Source: Paramagnetospirillum marisnigri
GTDB lineage: Bacteria; Pseudomonadota; Alphaproteobacteria; Rhodospirillales; Magnetospirillaceae
Direction: 5' to 3'
Assembly: GCF_001650715.1 (NCBI RefSeq)
Contig: NZ_LWQT01000020.1
Coordinates: 53,401 to 117,400, forward strand
Length of the DNA: 64,000 nucleotides
Below, in pieces: positions 38,330 to 50,864 of this stretch. Under the pieces are notes generated by a model. That model did no database searches. It was not told where the DNA came from and was given only the letters and a program-made list of their open reading frames with translations. The position numbers and the translations under genes were made by a program. Position 1 is the first letter of the stretch, and each line of letters opens with the position of its first letter.

Positions 38330-39321
38330 GGCGACGGCACTCCCCGCTGGTCCTTCGGGATATGGCGGTCGAGCCAACGCCCCAGCTCGGCCAGCACCGG
38401 ATGGGCAAGGGCGTTTTCCAGCAGCCGCCAGACGCGGGGGATATGGACCAGATAGCCGGGCTTGCCGTCACGTCGACACAGGCGGGTGAAGATGCCGATG
38501 ACCTTGGCGTGGCGCTGGGCCGCCATCACCGCCCAGGACGCCTCGAACACCGCCCGGTCCAGGGCGGGGAAGCGCGCCAGCCAGCGCAGCTTCATGCGCT
38601 CGATCAGCAGCGGGTCGATATCGCGCCGGGCATCCTCCAGCAGGCTCATCAGGTCATAGGTGGCCGGTCCCGCCACCGCGTCCTGGAAGTCCAGCAGGCC
38701 ACAGGCGGTCAGGCCGGGCCGCTCCAGCAGCATCAGATTATCCACGTGGAAGTCGCGCAGCACCATTGTGTCGGCCACCAGCCGCGCCACCGGGAACAGC
38801 CGGGTCCAGATGGCGTCGTATTCGGCCCGGGCCTCGGGCGCGGTCTCGACGCCGAGGATGGCGGGCATATACCAGTCGGTCAGCAGCCGGGCCTCGGTCA
38901 GCAGCCGGGCGTCGTCATAAGGCGGCAGTCCGGGCGGCATGGCGTCGGGATTGGCGGCGATCTCGGCCAGCACGTCGGTGGCCAGGGCGTAGAGCGCCTC
39001 CTCGTCATGGCCCGACTCCAGCAGGCGGGTATAGGTGGCGTCGCCCAGGTCTTCGAGCAGCAGCAGGCCGTTGTCCTCGTCCACCGCCAGCAGCCTGGGC
39101 GCCGACAGGCCCAGGCGTTCCAGGTGCCGGGCGATGGCCACGAAGGGGCGCACATCCTCCTTGGGCGGCGGCGCGTCCATCAGCACGGCGGCCTCGCCGT
39201 CGCGGTCCAGGCGGTCGTAATGGCGGAAGCTGGCATCCCCCGCCAGCCGCCCCCGTCGGGCCTCGCCCCAGCCCGCCCGGGCCAGGAAGGTCTGGATCAG
39301 CCGATCCCTCGTCGGTGTCAT
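38326..39321 (-). CDS. amgK: anomeric MurNAc/GlcNAc kinase (APH fold)
   Basis: 331 residues of the aminoglycoside phosphotransferase fold. Catalytic loop LRDFHVDNLMLLE and metal-binding LLDFQDAVAGP are present, with LLLLEDLGDATYTRLL in the nucleotide lobe. In this place, between tsaE and murU, it is the sugar 1-kinase AmgK and not an antibiotic resistance enzyme. It phosphorylates MurNAc for MurU. Four-base overlaps on both sides. Confidence 0.86.
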   Translation of the reverse strand: MTPTRDRLIQTFLARAGWGEARRGRLAGDASFRHYDRLDRDGEAAVLMDAPPPKEDVRPFVAIARHLERLGLSAPRLLAVDEDNGLLLLEDLGDATYTRLLESGHDEEALYALATDVLAEIAANPDAMPPGLPPYDDARLLTEARLLTDWYMPAILGVETAPEARAEYDAIWTRLFPVARLVADTMVLRDFHVDNLMLLERPGLTACGLLDFQDAVAGPATYDLMSLLEDARRDIDPLLIERMKLRWLARFPALDRAVFEASWAVMAAQRHAKVIGIFTRLCRRDGKPGYLVHIPRVWRLLENALAHPVLAELGRWLDRHIPKDQRGVPSP

Positions 39322-39791
39322 TCGCTCACGTCTCCAAGTCGGTCGGCCCAGCTTCCGTGGCCGGTCAGGGTGGCGCGGCGGCTGGTCTCGGTCTCGCCCG
39401 CCTCCAGCGCCAGGTCGAGGCGGCGGCGGGGCAGATGCGGCCCCAGCCGGTCAGGCCATTCGATCAGGCAGATACCCTCGGCGAAGGCTTCCTCGATGTC
39501 CAGTTCCAGGGCGTCGTCGGGAGCTTCCAGCCGGTAGAGGTCGAAATGCCAGACCAGACCGGCCTCGGCCCCAATATCGTATTGCTGCACCAGGGTGAAG
39601 GTGGGGCTGGGCACCTCCTCGTCGGGGCTGGTCAAGGCGCGGATGAAGGCCCGCGCCAGGGTGCTCTTGCCGGTGCCGAGGGTTCCTGACAGGGCGATGA
39701 CGTCGCCGGGCCGGGCCATGGCGGCCAGCCGCTCGCCCAGCCGTTTGGTGGCGGCCTCGTCGGCGAGGGGAAGGGTGAGGGGGCCGCTCAT
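39318..39791 (-). CDS. tsaE: tRNA t6A synthesis ATPase TsaE
   Basis: 157 residues. P-loop LSGTLGTGKSTLARAFIRAL, LVQQYDIGAEAG and the VWHFDLYRL motif (family HxDxYR) are all present, and CLIEWPDRLG is the usual TsaE C-terminal signature. It works with TsaB and TsaD in making threonylcarbamoyl-adenosine at position 37 of ANN-reading tRNAs. Coupled to xerC upstream and amgK downstream by ATGA overlaps. Confidence 0.93.
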   Translation of the reverse strand: MSGPLTLPLADEAATKRLGERLAAMARPGDVIALSGTLGTGKSTLARAFIRALTSPDEEVPSPTFTLVQQYDIGAEAGLVWHFDLYRLEAPDDALELDIEEAFAEGICLIEWPDRLGPHLPRRRLDLALEAGETETSRRATLTGHGSWADRLGDVSE

Positions 39792-40732
39792 GCCTTGGCC
39801 CGGGGATGGGCGTCGCGATAGACGGCGGTCAGGCGGGCGGCGTCGACCTCGGTATAGCGCTGGGTGGTGGACAGCGAGGAATGGCCCAGCAGTTCCTGGA
39901 TGGTGCGCAGATCGCCGCCGCCCGCCAGCAGATGGGTGGCGAAGCTGTGACGCAGCGCGTGCGGCGTCGCGGTGTCGGGCAGGCCCAGCAGCAGGCGCAG
40001 GCGGCGCATCTGGCGCTGGACCACGCCGGGATTGAGCGGCCCGCCCCGGGCGCCGAGGAACAGCGGGTCGTCGGGCTCGGCGGGGAAGGGAACACGGGCG
40101 AGATAGTCGGTGATGGCGTCCCTGACCACCGGCAGCACCGGCACCAGCCGCTGCTTGCGGCCCTTGCCGGTGATCATCATGGTCTCGCCCCGGGGGGCCT
40201 CGCGCCGCTTCAGGCCCAGCGCCTCGCCCAGGCGCAGCCCGGCGCCGTAGAGCAGGGTGAACAGGGCGACGTCGCGGGCCGCCAGCCAGGGCTCGTCATG
40301 CAACTCGCCCGCCGTGGCCAGGGCCTCCAGCGCCTCGTCGGCGGCCAGGGGCTTGGGCACCGATTTGGGCGGGCGCGGCGACTTGACCGTCTTCAGCGTC
40401 GGGTTGTGCACCAGCTTGTGGCGGTCGAGATAGCGGAAGAAGCCGCGCAGCGTCGACATGGTCCGCGCCAGCGACGACCGCCCCAGCCCGTCCGACGACC
40501 GCCGGGCCAGAAAGGCGCGGAAATCGGTGGGCTCCAGCCCGGCCAGGGCGGCGAGGTCGGGCTGCCCCCCCTGATGCTCCACCAGGAAGGACAGGAAGGC
40601 GGCGAGGTCGCGGCCATAGGCGTCCAGGGTATGGGCCGAGGCCCGCTTCTCGGCCTCCAGCCATTGCCGCCACGCCGTCACCGCGCGGGCGAGGTCGGGC
40701 TGGGCGGCGAAATGGATGGGGGTGGGGGGCAT
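39788..40732 (-). CDS. xerC: tyrosine recombinase XerC
   Basis: 314 residues. N-terminal SAM-like DNA-binding domain (AHTLDAYGRDLAAFLSFL). The catalytic domain has the set expected of the family: Arg in GAGLRLGEALGL, Lys in ITGKGRKQR, HALRHSFATHLL (His and Arg), LLGHSSLSTTQRYT (His, then nucleophile Tyr). Acts with XerD at dif to resolve chromosome dimers. Its ATG shares one base with the vapC stop (TGATG). It could be a generic phage-type integrase, but the neighbours fit XerC. Confidence 0.88.
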   Translation of the reverse strand: MPPTPIHFAAQPDLARAVTAWRQWLEAEKRASAHTLDAYGRDLAAFLSFLVEHQGGQPDLAALAGLEPTDFRAFLARRSSDGLGRSSLARTMSTLRGFFRYLDRHKLVHNPTLKTVKSPRPPKSVPKPLAADEALEALATAGELHDEPWLAARDVALFTLLYGAGLRLGEALGLKRREAPRGETMMITGKGRKQRLVPVLPVVRDAITDYLARVPFPAEPDDPLFLGARGGPLNPGVVQRQMRRLRLLLGLPDTATPHALRHSFATHLLAGGGDLRTIQELLGHSSLSTTQRYTEVDAARLTAVYRDAHPRAKA

Positions 40733-41136
40733 CAGAGCAGCCTCACCCGGTTCTGGAACGGGCTTGTCTCGCCCCTGGCGGCGAGGCGGCGATCAGCGGT
40801 GATCAGTGGGGCGTCCAGCATTTCCGCCAGGGCCAGATAGCAGCAGTCATAGGCGGGGTGGTTTAACTCCGCCGCGATGGCATAGGCCCTGGGCGCGAGA
40901 TCGCCGAGCGGATAGCTCTGGTCCAAGGTCTTGCGCAGGGCCGAGATGGCGGTGGCACCTGCGGCGGCGGGCAACAGGCCCTGGGCGGTGTAGCGCCACA
41001 AGGCATTGGCGACCTCGGCGAAAATCAGGTCGGGAGCCGCCAGGGTGTCGATGCCGATCAGCCGTTGCGCCCGATCCGCGCCCTCGCCATCCACCAGCCA
41101 TTTCATGGCGACGCTGGCATCGATCACCAGGGTCAT
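40732..41136 (-). CDS. vapC: VapC toxin (PIN-domain ribonuclease)
   Basis: 134 residues. PIN acidic residues are seen: Asp in VIDASVAMKWLV, Glu in IFAEVANALW, Asp in HPAYDCCYLALAE and Asp in LITADRRLA. It should cut specific RNAs, often initiator tRNA, when freed from VapB. The ATG overlaps the vapB stop, and the vapC stop overlaps the xerC start. Full length with intact acidic residues, so probably active. Confidence 0.9.
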   Translation of the reverse strand: MTLVIDASVAMKWLVDGEGADRAQRLIGIDTLAAPDLIFAEVANALWRYTAQGLLPAAAGATAISALRKTLDQSYPLGDLAPRAYAIAAELNHPAYDCCYLALAEMLDAPLITADRRLAARGETSPFQNRVRLL

Positions 41137-41363
41137 CGCCGGTCGCGCTCTTGGCGGATCAGGTCGGTGGGATCGGGGCTGCCGGGTGGAAGGGTGATTT
41201 TCACCCTGCCCAGGATCTCCCGCTTCTGCTCGGGGCTCAGCGGTGCCGTTTGGCGCAAGGCATCCCGCAGCTCGGATTCCAGCGAGCGCCCGTTCAACTC
41301 GGCCTTGGTGCGGAAGCTGTCGATGATGGAATCGTCGAGATTGCGGATGAGGACTGAACCCAT
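41133..41363 (-). CDS. vapB: VapB-type antitoxin (ribbon-helix-helix)
   Basis: 76 residues. The N-terminal ribbon-helix-helix pattern (VLIRNLDDSIIDSFRTKAE, then NGRSLESELRDAL) resembles FitA/Arc repressors. The C-terminal tail (LPPGSPDPTDLIRQERDRR) should fit into the VapC groove. Normally binds its own promoter, which would lie in the 56 bases before it, to repress vapBC and everything coupled to it. Confidence 0.85.
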   Translation of the reverse strand: MGSVLIRNLDDSIIDSFRTKAELNGRSLESELRDALRQTAPLSPEQKREILGRVKITLPPGSPDPTDLIRQERDRR

Positions 41364-41419
41364 GGGATGCCTCCGATGATATCAACTATGATAGCATTGG
41401 GGCGGTGGAGGTTCAAGCC

Positions 41420-42133
41420 TCACCCCACGAAGCGCAGGACGCAGATCTCCACCACCCGGGCGAGGAAGGTGACCAGTTCGGTGGCCTGGCCGGCATGGAA
41501 GGTGCGGCCGTGGCGCGAGCCCAGCGCCATGACGCCCTCGGGGCAGGGGCCGCCGGGCGACAGGCGCACCACCGCCGAGGACAGCACCAGACCGGCGCCA
41601 TCGCCGAACAGCACGGGATCGCCCGGCATTTCCTCGGTCAGGGCGCAATCGCGGTCGGCGCCGCCCATCATGGCGGCGACCATGCCGGTGGGCAGGGTCA
41701 GCACGCCGGGCGCCGCCAGCTTGGGTAGCGGCGCCTCGGGGGTCTCGAAGCACAAGGTGGCCACGTCCACGTCCAGCAGGGCGGGCAGGTCGTCGCGGAC
41801 CGCCTCCACCAGTTCCGCCATGCTGTCGGCCGACAGGATGGCCAGCACCGCCTTGTGGGTGCGGGTCTGGATGGACATGTTGCTGCGGCTGGTGTGGATC
41901 AGATGCTCGGCGGCGCCGCGCACCCGCTCGATCTCGTCGCGCAGCCGCTCGATCATGAAGACCTGCATGTCCAGCACGCCGTCCTCGCCGTCCCAGCGCG
42001 ACGGCGGCGACAGCGCCAGCAGCAGGTCGGGATGACGGACCAGGAAATCGGGATGCAGGCGTAGATAGGCCTCGACCTGCTTCTCGTCGGGCAGGGGAAG
42101 ATGCTGGACCGCGTCGTCGCGCTTTCGCGCCAT
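41420..42133 (-). CDS. DUF484 family protein (GAF-like)
   Basis: 237 residues from the ATG of MARKRDDAV (GGTGA just upstream). An N-terminal EAYLRLHPDFLVRHPDLLLAL segment is the DUF484 hallmark, followed by a coiled-coil stretch (RLRDEIERVRGAAEHLIHTS) and a GAF-like domain to the C-terminus. DUF484 genes usually stand directly before xerC; here vapBC stands between. Function is unknown; a regulatory link to recombinases has been guessed only from neighbourhood. Divergent from priA, 81 bases apart. Confidence 0.82.
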   Translation of the reverse strand: MARKRDDAVQHLPLPDEKQVEAYLRLHPDFLVRHPDLLLALSPPSRWDGEDGVLDMQVFMIERLRDEIERVRGAAEHLIHTSRSNMSIQTRTHKAVLAILSADSMAELVEAVRDDLPALLDVDVATLCFETPEAPLPKLAAPGVLTLPTGMVAAMMGGADRDCALTEEMPGDPVLFGDGAGLVLSSAVVRLSPGGPCPEGVMALGSRHGRTFHAGQATELVTFLARVVEICVLRFVG

Positions 42134-42214
42134 GCTGCTCACCATTGATCGGGAAATCGTCGCCGTGACGTGGACGACTGTTGCCATTGGCCGTGGAAAT
42201 GTTAAGTCTAGCTT

Positions 42215-44419
42215 ATGCCCGCCGAGTCCTTCACATCAACCCCTCCGTTCTTCAACGGGTCGGATCGGATCGCCGTCCTGCTGCCGCTGCCGCTGGCCGG
42301 GGCCTATGACTATCTGTGCGCGGGCCAGCCGCTGCGGCCCGGCGACTTCGTCTCGGCGCCGCTGGGCGGGCGCTGGGTGACCGGCGTGGTCTGGGGGCCG
42401 GGCCGGGGCGATGTGGAGCCCTCGCGGCTGAAGCGCGTCGGCCCCCGGCTGGAGGCGTCGCCGCTGCCCAAGGTCACCCGCGACTTCATCGACTGGGTGG
42501 CGTCCTATACCTTGGCGGCGCCCGGCGCGGTGCTGAAAATGGCCATGAGCGTGCCTTCGGCGCTGGAACCGGCCGCCGGACAGACCGCCATCCGTCTCTC
42601 CGCCGCCCCGCCCGAGGCGCCAAGGATGACGCCGTCGCGGCGCAAGGTGGTCGAGGCCCTGGCGGCCTTGCCGCCGCTGTCGGTGACGGATCTGGCCCGC
42701 GAGGCCGGGGTCGGCCCGGCGGTGGTGCGCGGGCTGGTGGAGGCGGGGGTGCTGGAGACGGTGGAGCTGCCGCGCCCGTCGCGGTTTTCTCCCCCCGACC
42801 TGGATCGGCCCCGCGCCGAGCTGTCCCCGGCGCAGCGCGATGCCGCCGATGCCCTGGTGGCGGCGGTGGGGGCGGGGTTCTCGGTCTCGCTGATCGACGG
42901 CGTCACCGGCTCGGGCAAGACCGAGGTCTATTTCGAGGCGGTGGCCGCCGCCCTTGCCCAGGGCGCCCAGGTGCTGGTGCTGCTGCCCGAGATCGCCCTG
43001 TCCTCCCAATGGCTGGAGCGCTTCAAGCGCCGCTTCGGCGTCGCTCCCGCCCAATGGCATTCGGAATTGGGTGACGCCGCCCGCCGCGATACCTGGCGGG
43101 CGGTGGCCGAGGGGGACGCCAAGGTGGTGGTAGGGGCGCGCTCGGCCCTGTTCCTGCCCTTTGCCGATCTGGGATTGGTGGTGGTGGACGAGGAGCACGA
43201 CCAGGCCTTCAAGCAGGAGGACGGCGTCAGCTACCACGCCCGCGACATGGCGGTGGTGCGCGCCCGGCTGGGCGGGATTCCGGCGGTGCTGGCCTCGGCG
43301 ACGCCGTCGCTGGAGACCATGGCCAATGTCCAGGGCGGCCGCTATCGGCTGCTGGCCCTGCCCGACCGTCATGCCGGGGCGGTGCTGCCCGAGATCAGGG
43401 CGGTCGATCTGCGGCGCCAGCCGCCGCCGCGCGGCCGCTGGCTCAGCCCGGTGGTGGTCCAGGCGCTGGAGGAGGCCTTCGCGGCGGGCGAGCAGGCCAT
43501 GCTCTACCTCAATCGGCGCGGCTATGCCCCCCTGACCCTGTGCCGGAGCTGCGGCCACCGGCTGCAATGCCCCCACTGCACCGCCTGGCTGGTGGAGCAC
43601 AGATCGGCGGGACGGCTGATCTGCCATCACTGCGGCTATCACATCCGCCTGCCTCCCCAATGTCCCCAATGCGAGGCCGAGGACAGCTTCGCCGCCTGCG
43701 GCCCCGGGGTGGAGCGGGTGGCGGAAGAGGCGCAGTTCCTGTTCCCCACCGCCCGGCTGGCGGTGATGACCTCGGACACCTGCGTCGGGCCGGGGGCGGC
43801 GGCCGAGCTGGTCCAGGCCATGGCGGAGCACCGCATCGACCTGCTGGTGGGCACCCAGATCGTGGCCAAGGGCTATCACTTCCCGCTGCTGACCGTGGTG
43901 GGGGTGGTGGATGCCGATCTCGGCCTAGAAGGCGGCGATCTGCGGGCCGCCGAGCGCACCCACCAATTGCTGTCCCAGGTGGCGGGGCGGGCGGGCCGCG
44001 CCGAGCGTCCCGGCCGCGTCTTCCTCCAGACCTGGCAGCCGGAGCATCCGGTGATGCGGGCGCTGTGCACCGGCAGCCGCGACAGCTTCATCGCCCGCGA
44101 GGCCGAACTGCGCCGCGATTGCGCCATGCCGCCCTATGGCCGCCTCGCCGCCCTGATCCTGTCGGGGCCGGACGCCGCCCAGTTGGACGGCTTCGCCGCC
44201 CGGCTGTCGCGCCTCGCCCCCCATGGCGAGGGCATCTCGGTGCTGGGGCCCGCCCCGGCGCCCATGGCGCTGCTGCGCGGCCGTCATCGCCGCCGATTCC
44301 TGGTCAAGGCCCCCCGGAGCGAGAATCTCCAGCAGTTGTTGCGCCGTTGGCTGGCTCAGGCGGTGGCCCCGTCCGGGGTGCGGGTTCAGGTGGACGTGGA
44401 CCCGTATAGTTTTTTTTAG
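42215..44419 (+). CDS. priA: primosomal replication helicase PriA
   Basis: 734 residues. N-terminal 3'-DNA-binding region ([14 protein letters not shown]), Walker A in [20 protein letters not shown] box [15 protein letters not shown], then eight cysteines of the two zinc sites ([30 protein letters not shown]), and motif VI near [13 protein letters not shown]. It reloads the replicative helicase at stalled forks. Usual length. T-run at its last codons (44409-44416) is coding, not clearly a terminator. Confidence 0.95.
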   Translation: MPAESFTSTPPFFNGSDRIAVLLPLPLAGAYDYLCAGQPLRPGDFVSAPLGGRWVTGVVWGPGRGDVEPSRLKRVGPRLEASPLPKVTRDFIDWVASYTLAAPGAVLKMAMSVPSALEPAAGQTAIRLSAAPPEAPRMTPSRRKVVEALAALPPLSVTDLAREAGVGPAVVRGLVEAGVLETVELPRPSRFSPPDLDRPRAELSPAQRDAADALVAAVGAGFSVSLIDGVTGSGKTEVYFEAVAAALAQGAQVLVLLPEIALSSQWLERFKRRFGVAPAQWHSELGDAARRDTWRAVAEGDAKVVVGARSALFLPFADLGLVVVDEEHDQAFKQEDGVSYHARDMAVVRARLGGIPAVLASATPSLETMANVQGGRYRLLALPDRHAGAVLPEIRAVDLRRQPPPRGRWLSPVVVQALEEAFAAGEQAMLYLNRRGYAPLTLCRSCGHRLQCPHCTAWLVEHRSAGRLICHHCGYHIRLPPQCPQCEAEDSFAACGPGVERVAEEAQFLFPTARLAVMTSDTCVGPGAAAELVQAMAEHRIDLLVGTQIVAKGYHFPLLTVVGVVDADLGLEGGDLRAAERTHQLLSQVAGRAGRAERPGRVFLQTWQPEHPVMRALCTGSRDSFIAREAELRRDCAMPPYGRLAALILSGPDAAQLDGFAARLSRLAPHGEGISVLGPAPAPMALLRGRHRRRFLVKAPRSENLQQLLRRWLAQAVAPSGVRVQVDVDPYSFF

Positions 44420-44531
44420 GGGTCGGGTAGGGTGGGAAAAGGCCTTGTCCAACCCCGACATCGGCTCGCCCGGCCGTACATGCCGCATAGCTAATATGTT
44501 GTTCTCCTCCCCCGAATGGGCAGGAGTCGTC

Positions 44532-44560
44532 TTGCAACGCAAAACCTGATGTGCTAGTTA
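44532..44560 (+). promoter_or_regulatory. candidate atp operon promoter
   Basis: TTGCAA, 17 bases, TAGTTA, about 100 bases before atpH, in the 242-base gap after priA. By-eye proposal. Nothing else was recognised in the gap. Confidence 0.35.
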
Positions 44561-44661
44561 ACCGACGCGCTCGCAGGGGGGTTTCCTGGCAAGCGTGAGA
44601 ATAATTTTGCGTTCCAATAGGTTACGGCCGCCGGTTCGACCCTATCCAAGGACTTGCCCAG

Positions 44662-45215
44662 GTGCCTTCCGAGACAATTGGCGTGATCGCCACCCGCTAT
44701 GCCACCGCTCTCTTCGAGCTGGCTGATTCCTCGTCCTCCCTCGATCAGGTGGCGGGCGACCTCAACGCGTTGAAGGCCATGATCCGTGAAAGCGTGGATC
44801 TTCGTCGCCTCATCGGCAGCCCCGTTCTCAGCCGAACCGAGCAGGGGCGCGCCATCGCCGCCCTGGCCGCGAAGGCCGGGTTCACGGAGCTGACCACGAA
44901 ATTCCTCGGGCTGGCGGCCCAGAACCGCCGGCTGTTCACCCTTCCCGGGGTGATCGACGCCTATCTTGGCCGGCTCGCCGCCCGCCGGGGCGAGATGTCC
45001 GCGACAGTGGCATCCGCCGTGGCTCTTACGCCGGCCCAGCAAGACGCCCTTGTATCCACCATGAAGACTGCGTTCGGCGGCAATGTCGCCGTCGAGGTCA
45101 AGGTCGATCCCAGCCTGCTGGGTGGCCTGGTGGTGCAAGTCGGTTCCCGTATGGTTGACAGCTCGCTCAAGACGAAGCTGCAACACCTCAAGCTCGCTAT
45201 GAAAGGGGTTGGATG

Positions 45216-45216
<1 letters not shown>
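44662..45216 (+). CDS. atpH: F1 ATP synthase delta subunit
   Basis: 184 residues from a GTG start with AAGGA upstream. [15 protein letters not shown] opening ([15 protein letters not shown]) and the closing signature [19 protein letters not shown] followed by [11 protein letters not shown] identify the delta/OSCP subunit, which ties F1 to the peripheral stalk. First gene of atpHAGDC, the usual alphaproteobacterial F1 order; the F0 genes are elsewhere. Its stop overlaps the atpA start. Confidence 0.95.
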
Positions 45217-46745
<1,529 letters not shown>

Positions 46746-46767
46746 CCGTTTCTTCGGAGTGTAGGTT

Positions 46768-47652
46768 ATGGCGAGTCTCAAGGACCTGCGGATGAAGATC
46801 GTGAGCGTCAAATCGACGCGCAAGATCACCTCCGCCATGAAGATGGTTGCAGCCTCCAAGCTCCGTCGCGCGCAAACCGCGGCGGAGGCGGCTCGGCCTT
46901 TCGCCGAACGCATGGAACGCATGTTGGGCACTCTGGCCGCCAGCCTGGCGGGCCAGAGCGGCGCGCCCAAGATGTTGACCGGCACGGGCGCCGACAAGGT
47001 GCACCTGCTGGTGGCGGTGACCGCCGACCGCGGCCTGTGCGGCGGCTTCAACTCCTCCATCGTTCGCGCCACCAAGGCCATGGCCGCCGATCTGCTGAAG
47101 CAGGGCAAGATCGTCAAGATCATGCCCGTCGGCCGCAAGGCCCGCGAGCAGCTGCGGCGCGACTATGGCCAGTACATGATCGAGGGCTTCGAGAATCTGG
47201 GCCGCAAGGGCGTCGTCTTCGCCGAGGCCGACCAGGTTGCCGAGAAGATTTCCACCTTGTTCGACGCCGAGGATTTCGACGTCTGCACGGTGATCTACAA
47301 TCGCTTCAAGTCGGCGATTGCCCAGGAAGTGACTCGCCAGCAGGTGATTCCCTTCCCGGTTCCGGCCCAGGCCACCAAGGCCGATGCCGGCGCCAAGGCG
47401 ATCTACGAGTTCGAGCCCGGCGAGGAGGAAATCCTGGCCGACATCCTGCCGCGCAACCTGGCCACCCAGGTGTTCCGCGCCTTGCTGGAAAGCCAGGCTT
47501 CGGAGCAGGGCGCGCGCATGACCGCGATGGATAACGCCACCCGCAACGCTGGCGAAATGATCAATGCCCTGGCGATCAAGTACAACCGGTCGCGTCAGGC
47601 TCAGATCACCAAGGAACTGATCGAAATCATCTCCGGCGCCGAAGCGCTGTGA
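46768..47652 (+). CDS. atpG: F1 ATP synthase gamma subunit
   Basis: 294 residues. [20 protein letters not shown], the N-terminal rotor helix, and the C-terminal signature region [20 protein letters not shown] are typical. Middle [16 protein letters not shown] marks the gamma fold. It forms the rotating central shaft between the alpha3beta3 head and the c-ring. Lies 22 bases after atpA. Confidence 0.97.
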   Translation: MASLKDLRMKIVSVKSTRKITSAMKMVAASKLRRAQTAAEAARPFAERMERMLGTLAASLAGQSGAPKMLTGTGADKVHLLVAVTADRGLCGGFNSSIVRATKAMAADLLKQGKIVKIMPVGRKAREQLRRDYGQYMIEGFENLGRKGVVFAEADQVAEKISTLFDAEDFDVCTVIYNRFKSAIAQEVTRQQVIPFPVPAQATKADAGAKAIYEFEPGEEEILADILPRNLATQVFRALLESQASEQGARMTAMDNATRNAGEMINALAIKYNRSRQAQITKELIEIISGAEAL

Positions 47653-47663
47653 CGGAAGACTAG

Positions 47664-49097
<1,434 letters not shown>

Positions 49098-49156
49098 TGT
49101 GAAAGACGCCGGGTCGCCTTGGCGGCCCGGCGTATCTTGCCAAAAGGAACTGCGGC

Positions 49157-49558
49157 ATGGCCGACAAGATCCAATTCGAGTTGGTGTCTCCGGCGAAGCT
49201 CCTGGTGTCGTCGCCGGTGGACATGGTGGTGGTTCCGGGAACCGAAGGTGACTTCGGCGCCCTGGTCCGTCACGCTCCCATGATCACCACCGTGCGTCCC
49301 GGCGTCATCGTCGTGCATGACGGCGGCAAGGTGTCTTCCAGCATCTTCGTGGCGGGCGGCTTCGCCGAGGTCAACGAAGAGCGCATCACCGTGCTGGCCG
49401 AGGAAGCCATTCCGGTTGGCGACATCACCGCCGAACTGGCCGCCGCCCGCAAGAAGGCGGCCAAGGATGCCCTGGACGATGCCAAGACCGACCGCGAGAA
49501 GGCCCAGGCCCAGCGCCTGATCCTCATCGCCGAGGCCCTGGAAGCGGCGCGGCACTGA
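49157..49558 (+). CDS. atpC: F1 ATP synthase epsilon subunit
   Basis: 133 residues. N-terminal beta sandwich (FELVSPAKLLVSSPVDMVVV, then GTEGDFGALVRHAPMITTV) and the C-terminal helical pair (AAARKKAAKDALDDAKTDRE). Regulates rotation and joins gamma to the c-ring. Last gene of the operon; a strong terminator follows. Confidence 0.96.
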   Translation: MADKIQFELVSPAKLLVSSPVDMVVVPGTEGDFGALVRHAPMITTVRPGVIVVHDGGKVSSSIFVAGGFAEVNEERITVLAEEAIPVGDITAELAAARKKAAKDALDDAKTDREKAQAQRLILIAEALEAARH

Positions 49559-49581
49559 TCCGCCGATCCCGAGATTGCGTG

Positions 49582-49609
49582 AAGGGCCGTCCTCCTGGGA
49601 CGGCCCTTT
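49582..49609 (+). terminator. intrinsic terminator of the atp operon
   Basis: AAGGGCCGTCC, loop TCCTG, GGACGGCCCTT then TTTC: an 11-bp perfect stem starting 24 bases after the atpC stop. Confidence 0.85.
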
Positions 49610-49658
49610 CGCTTTGAAGCGGCTTGATCCGCCTCTGTCGCTGTGGTCTCCTCGCCCC

Positions 49659-50249
49659 ATGATCAACTTCGCTCGCTTCCTCGTTCTTGCCGCTGCCGTG
49701 CTGTCGCTGGTCCTGCCGGGTCCGGCTTCGGCCCAGCTTGCGGTTGACGCCGCCGAGGTGGCGTCGGCCACCTTCGTCAAGGGCTGCGTTGGCCATCTCG
49801 GCGCCTATGACCTGCTGCGCGAGAAGCTGCAGCCGGGCAAGGACTACTATCTGCCGCAACTGTCGCCCTCGGATGCGCGTCCCTTCCTGAACGGCAAGCC
49901 GGGCGAGGCCTATGCCCGCTTCGACGCGGGCGTGACCCTGGTGCTGCTGGGCGACGGCCAGTGCATCGTCTTCGTCCAGAAGGCCAATCCCGAGCGGCTT
50001 TACAAGCAGTTGGACAAGGATATCCGGCTCGCCGTGGCCCGCGCCTTCGCCGTCAAGTCCGGGGGCAAGGAAATCAAGGGGCCGCTGCTGGCCCGCTTCT
50101 TCGACCTGGATGCCATCGGGGAGTACCGGGAGAAGCTGGCGCAGGCCTATGGCCCGGACCTGCCGGGGCTGAGGGTGATCCTGACCACCTCGGACACCGC
50201 CAATCCCAATCTTCAGGGCATCATCACCATCGGCACGAGGTCGCCATGA
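49659..50249 (+). CDS. exported protein of unknown function (pair, first)
   Basis: 196 residues with a signal peptide (FLVLAAAVLSLVLPGPASAQ). Mature part has two cysteines (VKGCVGHLG, DGQCIVFV) likely joined by a disulphide. Similar layout to the next gene (signal peptide, one Cys early, one in a G-x-C-x-V/F strand, a C-terminal strand ending near a threonine-rich segment), so the two may be distant paralogues. Four-base overlap with it. No family assigned. Confidence 0.65.
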   Translation: MINFARFLVLAAAVLSLVLPGPASAQLAVDAAEVASATFVKGCVGHLGAYDLLREKLQPGKDYYLPQLSPSDARPFLNGKPGEAYARFDAGVTLVLLGDGQCIVFVQKANPERLYKQLDKDIRLAVARAFAVKSGGKEIKGPLLARFFDLDAIGEYREKLAQAYGPDLPGLRVILTTSDTANPNLQGIITIGTRSP

Positions 50250-50860
50250 GGATCGTGATCACAGCCGTCGTCCTTCTGCTGGCCAGCCTGTCCCCTGCCA
50301 TGGCCCAGAGCGGTGGCGATTACCGCCTGCGCGACGAGACATCGCGTCTGGCGGTGGCGGTGCTGGGGCGTATCTGCCTGCTCAATCTGGGCGACATCAA
50401 TGCGGTGATCACCGCCGCCTCGCCTCGCGGCGAGTTCGGATTCGTGGAAGCCACGCCGGAAGTCGCCAAGACCCTGCTGCAGGATCGCAGCGGCTATGTC
50501 CGGGTGCTGCGTCGTCCGGGCTTTGGCGCCGTGACCCTGATGGCCACCCATGACGGCATCTGCTCGGTCTTCTCGGAATATGCCGACATCACCGCCTTCC
50601 AGCGCCACCTCACCGCCATGGTGGAGCGGGGCGGCCTCAAGGGCGGCGCCAATCTGCTGACTCTGGACGCCCGCGATGCCGATGGAGTGCGCATCAACGA
50701 CTACTACCTGATGCCCACCGGCTGGTTTGCCGCCCAATTGGGCAAGCGCTTCGGCGACGACGGTACCCAGCCCCTGGCCCTGGTCACCACCATCTCCAAT
50801 CCGGGGCGCCGTCCCATGGAAGGGGTGCTGACCGTCAGCCGTCCGCTGAAGCAGCGCTGA
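50246..50860 (+). CDS. exported protein of unknown function (pair, second)
   Basis: 204 residues with a signal peptide (VITAVVLLLASLSPAMAQ). Mature part holds GRICLLNLGD and HDGICSVFSEY, which match the cysteine positions of the preceding protein, then a C-terminal LALVTTISNPG strand like that protein's VILTTSDTANPN. Probably a periplasmic paralogue. The start overlaps the previous stop (ATGA). Confidence 0.65.
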   Translation: MRIVITAVVLLLASLSPAMAQSGGDYRLRDETSRLAVAVLGRICLLNLGDINAVITAASPRGEFGFVEATPEVAKTLLQDRSGYVRVLRRPGFGAVTLMATHDGICSVFSEYADITAFQRHLTAMVERGGLKGGANLLTLDARDADGVRINDYYLMPTGWFAAQLGKRFGDDGTQPLALVTTISNPGRRPMEGVLTVSRPLKQR

Positions 50861-50864
50861 GCCC

